DNA of 64,000 bases, from NCBI GenBank assembly GCA_037577475.1, contig CM075202.1:10681501-10745500 (forward strand). The letters run 5' to 3'. The translations under genes and the position numbers were made by a program. Positions 13,501-26,300 of the stretch are shown here, in pieces. Numbering within the stretch: the first letter of the stretch is position 1; each line of letters starts with the position of its first letter. Source of the stretch: Chaunax sp. Z400 (lineage: Eukaryota; Chordata; Actinopteri; Lophiiformes; Chaunacidae). The notes under the pieces were generated by a model. The model saw nothing but the letters and a program-made list of their open reading frames with translations, was not told the DNA's origin and did not search any database.

Positions 13501-16500
13501 TAAGGAGCTGAACAGGCTGCTGAGACCCTACAATGAGAGAGAGGGAACATGTGAGTCGGACAAACTGCATTGCAGAGCTGAGATGATCAAAAACTTTTCA
13601 GAAAATATTTGTGATGATCCATTAATCATTTAAGAAATGTTTTCACTTTCTCAAATGTGAATATTTGCCTGTTTTCTTTATCTTCTATGATATTAAATTG
13701 AAAATATTTGAGTTTTTGACCATTGGCAATTTGAATTTCAGACAGACAACTCGCCAGTTTGAAATGTTTATTATCACAACAGCAGAACATACAATAGTAT
13801 GGATTTGGCGTCAAGGCTCCGACCTTAATTCCTCCCCGCAGATGGGTTTGCATCGAGGCATTGGGGAGTGATGAGCATACTTAATGAACTCCCTATATGG
13901 AGCATACAGGTGGATGCTGGAGTGGTGGTGGGGCTGAAAGTGCAGGCAGCAATTCGCATGCAGGGCAGCAGCAGCACTGACAAGCAGAGGGCGAGATGGG
14001 ACATTGTTGCAGCTTAAATAGTCCGCCAATGTTGGGGGGGGGGGTGTTAGATGACGTTTGGGGAGAATGAGGACTATCGCAGCTCGACTTGTCTGCCTGA
14101 ACTAGCTCACAGGCTTCGCTTCATATGTCAACTTACGTTTTGGGAAATTGCATCTATTCTGTTTTCTGGTATTTTATTGAAAAATAGCCCTTCTGTTTCG
14201 ATTGACAAACAGGTTTTTCATGGATTCAATAAATGCAACTGTTCTCTGCCATTTTTACACTCTTACAGCTCATTTAAAACACCAGTTTCAAATCACTCAT
14301 TCATTTAGTCATTGCACCACACAGTGTAGGTATGGAGCTCCCAGACGTGGATACCATCTATTCTATTCATCTGAGGAAGAAGGCTACCACAACAAATCCT
14401 TGCCACGCACCGTTTGAACCTCTGCTATCTGCCAAACGATTAAGCAATAAAAACCACATGCAAACAGACTGACTCCATCACTCCCCTCTCTGAACGATCA
14501 CAGAGCAGATTACAGGAACTGTAAACGCACACATAAACACACATATCAAGGACTGTGACATCCACTCACCTCCACCCTCAGAGACTCTAACCACAGACTT
14601 CAACCTCTGTAAATATGTAAACTGCTAATTTAACAGTGCCTTTTATTTTCAAATATGAACTTGCACAGATGCAAGGTAAATTTCATTGTACCCGGGTATA
14701 GTGACAATAAAGATGACTCTTCAGCAGTGAGTGCCGTTGATGGTGTTAAAAATATCGAAATCCTGTTTGTCTTATTTGAATCTTGAAGGAATCATTTCTT
14801 GTAATCTTGTCTCACATTTTAAGAAATTCCAGCTTTTTTTTACCTTCATTGTTTTTTTCCCCATCTATAAACAAGCTGTAAAGACAATATTGGTGAATGA
14901 TGACTTTCTAAACCTGACATGGGAAATGTGTTTGACACATCCAGCAGATTCGCAGAAATATTAAGACCACTGGAGTCGAGTTTCTGGTCACCTGACTAAA
15001 AGCCCAGAATTCACATTCTACCTCTGCTTGTGTCTGTAACAACTCCTGGGGGAAATATCTGGCTGATTAGGTATCATGATCCTTTATTAACATAACATAA
15101 CTTTATTAACATAAGAAATACCAATAGAGCAGCTTTAAAAGAAAAGCATGGACTTCCTTACTGGGAGTACAGAGTCTTCTGCCCGTGTGGTATTCCTGTG
15201 GAAATGTGAAGACTCACGGAGATGTCTTGCTGAAGAAGCAGAATTCATCACATCCTTCATAAAGAAAGGCGATCAGAAATCTTTTGTTATTTATATGAAG
15301 TGTGTAATATATCCCAAATGAGCTGAATCATTTAAAAACCCTCCATTTGAGGAACATATTTGAAATCCACTCACCTCATTCACGTGTTCAAAGGCATTAA
15401 TGATATCGTAGGGCAGACAGGACAGCAGGTCGATGACAAACCACGTCTTCAGGTAATTCATTCGTATCAGCTTGGCGTCTGATATGACCTCTCCAGCAGG
15501 ACCCACAAAGGTGGTGTGGAAATTGAGCACGATGTCGATCAGGAAGATGACGTCTACGACGCTGTCCAGCACCAGCCAGGTCAAATTGTTCTGCTTTGTC
15601 TTAAAGGAGACGTTATAGGGCACCATGATGGCGGTGTAGAAGGTGAGGATGAGGATGACCCAGTCCCAGGTGGTCTTGAAGGTGCAGTAGTGGAGGATGA
15701 TGTGTGGAGGGGTCTTAGGGGCCTCCTGTTTGTACTGAGGGAGGATATCTGATCCCAGCTGGAGGGCCTTTCATTAAGAAGGAACATATGAGTACAGAAT
15801 CAGCTTGGTCATTAGAATTAGAATTGGCCTCCATCAATGAACGACAATATAAAAATGTTAAGTTTCTCCTCCCATCAATGTTGCACAATTTCAGGAGGGA
15901 TAATTCATGTAAATTGGGAGGCATACTAATTATTTAATCAGAAACAAATCATATTTTACAGTAGATATATTTCATTTTAAGTAGATATTAACTTCCTAAA
16001 ATAAACTCCTCTTCTACACCTGGATTTTGCTCACCTCAGCCAGTCTGGAGGGCTTGTGGCTGACCTCAGTCTTGCTCAGCGGCGCTAACTGCTGCACTAG
16101 GTTGCGATTGTTGGTCAATGCTCGTGTTAGTCTGGCAATCTTTGTCCATCCTGATTAGAGAGTAAAAGTTTTATCCAGGCACACACCAAAACATCTCGCA
16201 TTTGAACGCATCATCAAGGCAGACTTCTTGATAAATCCGAACATTTTTACGCAGCATGGACCATAAATGCTATGAGATGGACTTTTGTTCAAATATGTTA
16301 TGGTAATGTGCATCAAATATTGTATATAGAGTGAATGCTTGTAAATAGTATGATGGCACTTATACTGTAAGCTGAGTAGGGTTTGCTGGTGCCGAAATCT
16401 TCACTGTAAAACCATTTTTTAGCATTTAATCGACATTTTCTAATTCCTTATGTATATCCAAGTTTTTTCAAACATTTTCCTCCATGTCGCGTGAGTCTCC

Positions 16501-19500
16501 TTTGTTTCTGCTAGATGTTTGTGAAAGTCTTAGTGGCACACTTAATCCCCAGGGACATGGCACAGCTTAGACCAACGGAGACCACTGTCCACTGACCCGC
16601 ACTCACAACACCTGGACAGATGTATGTTACATACCAGGAAACAACGTCTGTTAAGTGGCAGCCACTCATGTGTGCTTGAGACTTCGGGCTGCTCGTCACC
16701 CCGCATGCTCTCATTGAGTAAAACCGAGCTTTGATAACAATGGCCGGACCTTAATGTGACTTTCACTTGATGTAAATGTGTGTTCTAACCCCTTAATATG
16801 TGGACTAAGAAATGAAAGATGCCAGAAGTGGATGAATAAAAGTTTATCGCGACGAAAATGAAGGCAGTCTGGCATTTTGTCTAGAAACAAGAATATGAAC
16901 CGTCTCACCTCCTGTAGCTTCATCTTCAATAGGCTGTTTGAAAACTGTGATGTCTCTGAAGGTGCAGAGGAAAAGCACCACCTTGTCATTTTCATTTTTA
17001 ATGGGGGCTACCTGCATGTAAAGCCATATTGGTGTTCCTGTAGGAGACAATTGAAAAGAGACTTGTGAGAGAGCACAAATGTAAAATGGTGCCTAAAAAT
17101 GGGACAAATAGGGAGAAGTGTTATTGAAAAAAGTAACTTTTAATCATACATTCATTGTAATAAAAACATTGGACTTACTATTCTTTGTATAGAGCAGCAC
17201 CTCATAGAAATGGGACTCATAGTTATCAAATGTCCTTCTGATTTTGTCTATCGTCTTCTTATCGGTCAGGTCACCATACATGAAACTGTAAAATAAGGGG
17301 AAAAGAAAGCCAAGAAGCAAAAGGGAGCATTGATCATGAGGAAAGTAACGGAGTGGATTAGAGATGGACACAACTAAGATGGACGTCATCGTTTTTTAAA
17401 ATATATTTCTTTAAATCTATGTTGTAGTTGCTGCAAATCCGTGGTCAAAACAACAGCAAGATCAAGTTATGTTTTATTTCTGGTTCTCTGTCAGATTTTA
17501 CCACCTCCTATATAAAGATCTTTTGGTGCCTTTTAAAACATCTGATGAGGGACAACACATGAAAATTTGCCTTTTTGGAAAAGTCTGGCTCATTTTCATT
17601 TTTTTTCCCTCTTGATCAGTGACTATGGAGTCAAATAACAAATAATAAATGAATTACTGCCCATCAAATAAAGACTTATTTAAGGTACTTAACATGAGAT
17701 TCAATATGGAATAAAGGTACCTGCAAACTCTGATCTGTGCAATATTCACTTAGCTCCTGCACCATTAGACCGCATGAAGCCAGCCGACACATAAATTATA
17801 AGCCATCCTCACCTTCATCATATCTTCACACTCAGGCCATTGATGTATTAAAAGCATCTTACTTGCACGTGCTACTCCGGTGCATGACTTCAGCTCTGTG
17901 GTATCCAGACAGTTTACAGAATCCATCGTTGCTGTAAACGACCGGCCAGTCAACAATCTGTGCATTTCCCAGCAAGAAACTGGTTTCTGCAACAAAACAT
18001 AAAAACACAGAAGTCAGAAAGAAACCTGGTCACTACTAACAAACACACCTCCAGACTACTGAACCTGTGAGTCAACCTTTGGGCATTTGTCAGGCACAGC
18101 CATGCGTCTTTACAGTCATTGTGATTAGACTAATGCAGCTGCAACCTCATTTAAAGTGGACCAAACTCTGCTGTTGTTGCCATTGATCGATATTTTTGCA
18201 ATGTATCAATTCTCTAAAGTAAATTGTTGGTTAAATCTGATGTTTTGCTGTTTGATGATGGTATCATGAGCTGTGTATTAGAGAAAACCTCAACATATAT
18301 GAAAAATCTGTACCTGAAATATTCTTTATCATATAAAGAGAACTCTCCCATGATAAACACTTATATAGTATTTATAATGGACACATGATCAAGAATACTT
18401 AAACATCAATAAAATAATAAAATAGTTTCTGATTAAGTGTTTATGTTCAATCCTCATTGTGAAATATCAAAGAGGAGCAATGAAGTTCTCCAGCTTTTGG
18501 AGGGAGCTGAATACTGAAAACACTAAACATTCACCACTGAAGTGGTTAAACTGCATTTTGTCTTCAATTTTATGCCTCAGTTTTGATGCGTTTATGTTTT
18601 AATGAATGTCTCAATGCACTGTAAAATCTAATAAGTTGAGTTACTTAAAAATATTATGCAAACTCATTGCCTCAGATAAATCAAGAAAAGTGAACTTGAG
18701 ATTTTGAGTGTGCAATACTTGGACCAACTTCTTTATTCTGTGTGTTTAACACTTAAATTAACTTACTGTTATTGTGATAACTTAAACCACCAACATTCTA
18801 AAGTGTATTGTAGCATGCTGAAATTTCTTATTGCATGAACCTAACAAAATGATATGCTTTTTGTTCCAGAGTGCTTGTTATACAATACATCACACTACTT
18901 TATTTTATCGCCCCCTTGCATCACCCAGGCAGGACGTCACTATCCATGTGAGAGACTTAACTCATGGTGCCATGGTGTTATATAACTAATAATTTTCTAT
19001 AGAAATATTTCTAAAGAAGTAATTACTGCTTAACTGATAATTATTCAGAATACATTTAAACACAGGTGACTTGGGCTTATGGCCTCAAACACATTGTCTC
19101 AAGGTATGCTGGGAAACTCCACCCACCTATCCCCAACACACACAGTATCTATTAACCCATCGTGCAAAACTACAGTAGTTTCAACTGTCATTAAACATTT
19201 ATTTTATATGGGCGAAAAACGTCAGCTACCCAACATTGAATAGGTCAGCTGCAGAACAATAAACAAGTATTTGTGAATCTATTCTGGTGTGTGCTATTGC
19301 CACAACTGTTAAGAGCTTTCAGATCTGAATGTGAATTAATGATTTTAGAAACTGGGACAGGAAATACCTGAGTAGAGTTTTACAAAACAAAAGCACCATT
19401 TATCCAACTTTTCTCACATAACAAAAGGGCTGTTTCTCATGAAAAGTAGTGGAGGACAAGTAGAAAGTGGTATGAACAGAAAACAGGCTGTTCAAGTAAA

Positions 19501-21392
19501 GTAGATCTAATTTGTAGGGCACTTAAGTACAAGAGTAATATACTTTGTCACATCGTGGGATGTAACTACATAATGAAAAAAGCAAACGTTCCCAGTGCCT
19601 GGTTTGTTTAAATGAACCAAACTCAAATAAACTGAGTTTGACAGTTTTCTTAATGCCAAAGTAACTAAAATAAAATGAGTGTCATTAACAAGTTGATAAA
19701 AACTGAGTTAGGTCAACTCAGTATTTCTGATTCAATTCAATTCAATTCAGGCATTTAGTTCATGTTGCATTAATTTTAATTATAGTTGGTCTGGCGTCAA
19801 ACACTTTCATTTATCCTTGTAATAAAATCACACACATTCAGCCTCACTCACAGTGAATCTATTGCATGCAAATTGTCATTCTATTTTTTTATGACAGTAA
19901 GAACACCAAGTACTATGAAAATATGCCTCAAAAATGTGCTTCTCAATGGAGCATAATTATTGTAAGACATGAAAATAAGACATGAAATACCATAAAATGT
20001 AAATGAGTGACCATAAATAGAAATCACACAATAAAATCCTTTTGAAGAAAATTAAGTTGTCTCTGGGAAATCGTTGCAATCACAATCTTTGATATTTCCT
20101 GTCTTGCTGTGTGCCTGCATGTACGTGTTGAATTAAAAAAAAGAAGCGCATTAACCCTCTGATCTTCATTTGGCGGCATTGGCTGTTCACATCGGATAAA
20201 CTTGGACAGATATTCACAGATTCAAAGTTGCCGGATCAATAACTCATCAGCGACCATCTAACTTTCATTAAAACGAGACGTCCTCTAATGTGGACAGACA
20301 ACATTAGTCTCTATTTACGGCCAGCTGTCAGACAAGTGCGCAGGGACCGTCTAAAGGTGCGCGTGTTGGTTATGTTTTAGGAAAATATGCTTTTGATTTA
20401 TGGGGGATTTCAATTGGGGAACATATTCAATAACTCCACTCCTATGCAGTGTAGTGTTACTAGATTTACATCACACATCAGTGCCCCCCCACTACAGCAA
20501 GTAGTTGGGACAAATTTGCTTTTGCACAATTTTGGGTAATTTTGATTGGGTAAAGTGTTCAATAACTCCCCTCTTAGTATAGAGTCACTTAATTCAGAGG
20601 TGGTCTTAATATTACTCATAGTGGTTCAATTATTCAAAAACACATTTCGCCTATCCTGACTAGTTGCTCAAGTAGGAGGTAATATATGGGTTGCCATGTC
20701 ACGCTTTTAGTCTTGCTACAAGGTTGTCTTCCGGTGACTTATTTTAGCAATATTGCTTGTACGGACTAAGTGACCAAAACTTGATTTCGTATATATATAT
20801 TGTTCAATTCAACATATCTTTGAAAGTCTGTCTGATCTGATCTGATCTCACATCACTTTACCGTCAGTACTGCTGAAAGTGCATCAGCTCTGGTATTTCA
20901 TTTATTTATTATAATGTTATGACGGAATGAGGTTGTACATGTTTTAATTAAGCAATAAAACATAAATTTATTAAATTACATATTTTTCTGGACCTATTCT
21001 AGCTCCTGCGGCGAAACTGGAATTTGGGGCTCCCTGCACCTGCAACAGTAGGCTATTATACTGATTTTAGCTCGTTAATCTTTATTAATGAAGACATACA
21101 AACTTATGCAACTCATCATAAATTGCATTGTTAGGTAGTTATAAGAAATTGGAAATTAGGCTACAAGAAAGCATTGGTTGATACTACTTCCTAAATGATA
21201 TGAAGATTACATCATTGTTTTACTTCATCATTGATCATCCCATGCAGCTCTGCGTACCTTGATTGACATGTCAAATCAAAATCCATTAATTCTTGTTTCC
21301 CTTTCAGAGTAAAACTCACCACTGGAGCGCCGGACAATATTTTCCAGAAAAGTATTCTGCGGAGCCACCAGTCCCCTCTTGCCTCCATGCAT
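4507..21392 (-). CDS. kcnh5: Voltage-gated K+ channel Kv10.2 (Eag2)
   Basis: Eleven coding exons on the minus strand, in order: 21320-21392, 17863-17986, 17179-17285, 16909-17037, 16035-16150, 15375-15767, 13098-13527, 9225-9424, 8283-8535, 7808-8004, 4507-5628. Phases agree throughout and give 1047 aa (human KCNH5 988). Order of parts: PAS cap starting MHGGKRGLVAPQNTFLENIV, PAS/PAC domain (to about residue 135), S1-S6, pore with TIGFGN selectivity filter (about 433-438), C-linker, cyclic-nucleotide-binding-homology domain (about 545-660), and a long tail with the TDSCDSGITKSDLR block and a C-terminal tetramerising coiled coil. KCNH5 rather than KCNH1 is chosen from signature stretches such as YEVIDE, QLALSIGTPYRYN and SLTTIGFGN. 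The protein is a plasma-membrane delayed-rectifier K+ channel of neurons. Exon 6 uses an AAAG acceptor, and exon 5 (16035-16150) is short and internal. The tail is longer and more divergent than in mammals. I cannot say whether this is the 'a' or 'b' teleost copy. Confidence 0.95.
6150..6299. repeat. 32-bp minisatellite in kcnh5 intron 10
   Basis: About 4.7 tandem copies of a 32-bp unit of the form AACAATAACAACGACGACAA plus CATTCCYGTTTG. Copies differ by one to three bases. The words GGCGGAGGTA flank the array on both sides (6141 and about 6399). Open frames running through it are products of the repeat. Confidence 0.85.
9425..13097. other. kcnh5 intron 7, no further feature
   Basis: The largest intron of kcnh5 in this window, between the pore exon and the post-S6/C-linker exon. 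It contains AT-rich unique sequence, a short poly-C run near 12030 and several open frames without splice context or recognisable domains. I see no embedded gene. Confidence 0.5.
14590..14722 (+). mobile_element. LINE-like 3' tail fragment in kcnh5 intron 6
   Basis: The segment ending AATTTCATTGTACCCGGGTA followed by TGACAATAAAGATGACTCTT resembles the 3' terminus shared by many fish non-LTR retrotransposons (short 3' UTR, 'ATTTCATTGTAC...TGACAATAAA' and a simple repeat). The 5' limit cannot be fixed; related sequence may extend left to about 14300. No reverse transcriptase remains. Confidence 0.5.
17987..21319. other. kcnh5 intron 1, no further feature
   Basis: A 3.3-kb AT-rich intron separating the start-codon exon from the first PAS exon. 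Around 20410-20620 an imperfect direct repeat of about 50 bp occurs, built on the words 'TTCAATAACTCC'. I see no coding exon or RNA gene. Confidence 0.45.
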
Positions 21393-22260
21393 TATGAGGG
21401 CTCAGGAGAGACACTCAGAGATGCTCGGCTGACGTGATGTTGTGAACTACCCCCCTCAGCTCTCTGCCCGATCGGAGAGTGGACCACAAGAGTCAAGCTC
21501 GCCACAATCACTTCCGGAAAGAGGTGTAAAATAAAAAGTCTCATCCCCCCAAAAAAAAAAAAAATTAAATGGAAGACCAAATTCAAGAATGGAATCAAAG
21601 CAAAGCGGGAGGCTTATTGTTAGGTTACCACTAAACGCTCGTTGTCACAGAACATTAAAAGGCACAAATTGGTCTTCACTTTAGTCAGAGGCCTATATAA
21701 TATATTCAAGATAAACTGACCTTTACTTTCTAAATGAAGCTCAGTTTTCAGATTCTATCTTATAGAAAATTATTATATTATAGAATTATTATTATTTGCA
21801 TACTTTAGTGTCACATCCGTTTTTACAATAAAAAAAAAAGCTTGATATTTGATCGTTTTATTTCGAAGGAAATCCCGCCGATGTTCCGGTGTTGTTGTTT
21901 ATTATCTCTAACTTCACATACATGTGGCCTAGAATTAAATTTTAATTTTTTTTTCTTTTTACTTTTGAGGAGGTGGTTTAATTTGTATGTAGCTATATAG
22001 TATCATGTGGTCGTACAATTCCTGCTCATTTTCACTATCAGGAACTAATAAACTATATTAATATTAACTACTCCAATAGATTTCAGAGATAATTACTGTC
22101 CGTTTTATTACACGTTTATTAGTTTGTGAATTAGGATGTCACAAACATCACAATGCATTGTTACAGATTAAATTGTCCAGCAGCAACCTGATCAAACCTA
22201 ATTAAACCACCTTAACCGGCAACAACATGAAATGCTGCCTACATGTTATCATCATCATCA

Positions 22261-22297
<37 letters not shown>

Positions 22298-23391
22298 GGA
22301 GCATTCTGTAAAATGAGATTTCTTCCAATAGTAAAAAAGAGCTGATGACATTTCTTTACTTTTGTACTGAAGTAATATTCTGCATGCAGGAATTTTACTT
22401 GTTATGGGGTCTTTACTTTGTAATATTTTTATATATTAAAAAAAAGTACCTGAGGACTTCATCCATCACTGGTCATCTTAAAGGCAATATTTGATTATTT
22501 TTTTCAATATGTGTAATTTATTACAGCTCCAGCGAGGGTGGTACTTGGCGATTTTGGACATTGAGCGACTAACATTAAGTCAAACGAAGAAGAAATCGAA
22601 CCAAAGAAGAAGAGTGAAAACAAGATGGAACCAAAGATGGTCTGTAAGAAAAGATTCCCCATTACAAGTTGCGCCAAGTGTATGAAATGGTAGACACGTC
22701 CTGTCTCTACATTTCGGAGCGCTTTTGCTTGTCCATAACAAAAGTATAACACAAGATATAGACAGAAATGTAATTACGGCATACATTGCCTACATAACAT
22801 TTGCGGCATACATTGCCTGCATAAACAGGTCTGGAACAGTGTAATTTCCTGCTGATTAGTTTGTATTAAATATGCCATTTGAGCGTTAGGTTGTTCTTTT
22901 GAAATACTGTCATGATAATTACCTAGTTCGCTACTGGGCGAAAGAATCAAGCATAATTTGTGCTCATGTTTACATCTTTTATGAGATTCAGGACCGTCGC
23001 TGACACCCACGTGACATAGGTTACAGGAAATGGCTCTTCAGTAAACCGTCTCGTCCCTGAACAGTCTCTGACGTAACGGGCTGACGCAGTTATTAGGCGG
23101 CTATATGTATTAGGATATACTGTGAAGTAATGGTTAACTGTACGGACTTTGGATATTGTCGTTCAAACCTCCACGCTACCGTACAAGGTCTGTGTTTTGT
23201 ATGCGGCTACCAGGTAGGAGTCGGACGTCACTGCTCCGTGCTTTTAGTTGAATGATAGTTTCGAATAGAGGAACGCAAGAGGAATGCAAAAACCACTGAC
23301 CTCCGCTTCTCCTTAAGCTCACTGAATGAACATGAACATTTTTATGACGGAACAGTGTTGTGTATTTTGAAACCAGCCGGTATTTGAAGTC
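21393..23391. promoter_or_regulatory. Head-to-head intergenic region of kcnh5 and sgpp1
   Basis: Two kilobases between divergent start codons must contain both promoters. Near sgpp1 there is a palindromic E-box CACGTG at 23008-23013, followed by AC, which makes it resemble a USF or TFE-type site, and a CRE-like TGACGTAA at 23069-23076. No TATA box is convincing on either side. An ATC/ATT microsatellite interrupts the middle. The sites are seen; their function is inferred. Confidence 0.4.
22248..22297. repeat. (ATC)n/(ATT)n microsatellite
   Basis: A compound trinucleotide run: about five ATC units followed by about twelve ATT units, in the kcnh5-sgpp1 intergenic region. Confidence 0.9.
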
Positions 23392-26300
23392 ATGGCGAAC
23401 AACTTTGCTAAGACTTTTGTGCACATATGTAATTATCTCCAAGAACCCTGCCATGTAGCGAGATTTCAAAATTTCTGCGGCGTCGAAGGGACATTTCCTG
23501 TTAAATCGACCAAGCCGGAAAGTGAACCTTCGGAGCCGGACTATCCCGGCCTGAGGAGGAGGGTCCAATACTCGGAAAATAGTGTTGGGAATGGAGCAGC
23601 CGGGGATGCGGAGACACCGCTGGTTAACGGGATGCAGGGGGACATCAGGCCTGACGGTGCAGCAGCAGCAGCTGATGTCAATTCAGACACCGCTAAGGCG
23701 AAACCCCTCCGGAAAAACTCCCTGACCGGAGATGTGGGTCAAGAGTTCCTGGTCCATAACAAGTTTCTGTTTTACTTGTTCACGTTTGGGACTGAGCTGG
23801 GCAACGAGATGTTCTTCATCATCTTCTTCCCCTTCCTCTTCTGGAACATCGACGCCCTGGTCAGCCGGAGACTCATCGTTGTCTGGGCCTGGAACCTGTT
23901 CGTGGGACAGTCCACCAAGGATATGGTCCGCTGGTCACGGCCGGCGTCCCCTCCTGTGGTGAAAGTGGAAGTCTTCTATAACTCCGAGTACAGCATGCCG
24001 TCCACACACGCCATGACGGGTACAGCCATACCCTTCTGTCTCCTCATGCTGACCTATGGAAGATGGCAGGTGAGCTTTTTTTCTTCTTCTTTTTTTTTTG
24101 ACACACAGCTCAGTGTGTCAAACACAGGTAAAAAGAATTTAATGCACACAGAACACTTGGAGTGTGGACTGAAATGATCAGGCAGGGGACAGAGACTTGC
24201 CAAAGTTGGCGAACTGTTCAACAGCCCGGGACCCTTAGGGGCCCCTTAGGGGCCCCAGAGACTCCAGGTTCACTATCTGACAATTAGTTTGTTGTTAATT
24301 AATTAGCCAATTGACAGAAACTGGTTTGATCATCAGTAATATGTTAAATGTTTAGGCACAATTATCAAAATGCACTGATTTCTGTTTTTCTTGGACTGGC
24401 TCAGGGGCCATTTGTCACAACTTTCTGACATTTTGTGGATTAAACAATTAATCAAGTACCAAATAAACTACAGGATTTCCATCAGGAAATTGTTCAGAGG
24501 TGATTAGAAACCAAGATCCTTATTTATCTAGTCCCCTGTCAAACTTGTTTCAACAACAATCACTCCTAAAATACATGACCTTTTGTTTTCATTTTTGAAG
24601 TAGCACTTCTGCTCCCTTCCCTCTTGTTTTATTTCCTAAAAGTGTACTAATTTTGATTATGTTATTGCCACCTGGAGATCCTGAACTGAAACAATAAGGG
24701 CATTAAGGTGTCACCTGCATTATTATTGCCCATTATGCCTTGTCTTGTATGGCCTTGTGTCATAATATAGAGTCAATAACTTTATGTTTTGACATTGTGC
24801 TCACAATGTGCATATTTGTGTTTAAATTACACAAACACACAGAATACCAGGGGAGTATTCCAGCCAGCCTAACAGTACTTAAACACAGCAGTAAATACTG
24901 AGTTGGAGGAACAATAGGGCCCCTATAGTGTTAATCCAGCACTGAGGCAATACACAGCGTGGAGCTGGAAATGTGTACAGAATTACTAGGCACATCACAG
25001 GGCTACCCAGGTGTCATTCTTCCTCATGTTCCATTAGAATTCAATGGTCAGCCACAGGATATGATCATATTTTGATAATCCACAGGGAAGGTGACTAGAT
25101 CCACCAAAGTTACAGCCCCATTGTTTCAAATGTTGAGAAATTGTCCACTTTCAACATTTTCATAATGTAAAATCTGAATAAAAAAAGTCCAGAGTTCCAA
25201 GAAACCAACGGGGCTCCTGACTTACCAAGAAATGCAAAGTCCACATGACATTTTTTCTCTACAGCCCCTCAATGCAAAGAAGGGTCAGTGGATTAGTCTG
25301 GTTTTACAAAATGAAAAGGCAAAGACTGCCTTGAAGTTACTATTAATCTTTGTTGCCCAGGGTTGGGGTTAGAAAACATTTAGAAAACAAACATTCCTGT
25401 GTTTAAGTAGACTGTCAAGACAAGACGGGGTGTGTCAAAGAAGGACAGGTGAGGTGGAATCTACATCCTGGTTATGAATGAAGGTTTAACAACAAAGATG
25501 CGTAAACAACAACTGAAACAGGAATAAATCTTCAATTATGACACTGATTGTAGAAAAAGCACACAGTGATACAACTTAGACAAATAACATAAGTTTTAAA
25601 CAATTACATCAAGTATCCGGACAACTGTTGTAAGGGTTGGCGTTAAACTTAAACTAATGAAAACTTGTTTTTATCAAGGCTCTCTTCAGCCAATGTAATG
25701 CATATTTTCCTCATCAATGAGGTATTCTTTCACCCTCCTGCATGATCGTATTTATGACTTGGGCCTGATCTGCAGACTGAGATGCTTTCACATCACTCAA
25801 CCCATTACACACACAGGGATGCGCAGCAGCCCTCCTCCCCATCATCATCATCACTTGAATATCGATGAATTCGCTGACATGCATGGGTCAGAGAATTGGG
25901 AAACAGAGGGAGCACAGTGTCCATCAACCGAGGACCACATACCTGTTCTTCAGGGGCAAGTGCACCAGGTGCAGGCTTTAATACAGGATGGGATATGACT
26001 CTTAGCTTGGTTTAATTATTCTATTAATAATTAAGGGGCTAAATGGAACCCCTCTGCATTGGGTATAAATTGAGAATATTGTTATTAATCCCCTGGTAGA
26101 CACAGTGTTACTGTAGCTACTTGTCCTAAAAAAAATTGCACTGTATTCTGGTCAAGTCAACGAGATTTTAAGAAAGGTGCAGTCCTGCAAAATGGATCCA
26201 TGCGCTTACTGGGAAAGCTCCTTTTTAGATCTCCATTTTTATGTTTTTTTCACGGCTAATCTTCAGCCACCTCTCTATTATCAATGTTCATTTTTCTAAT

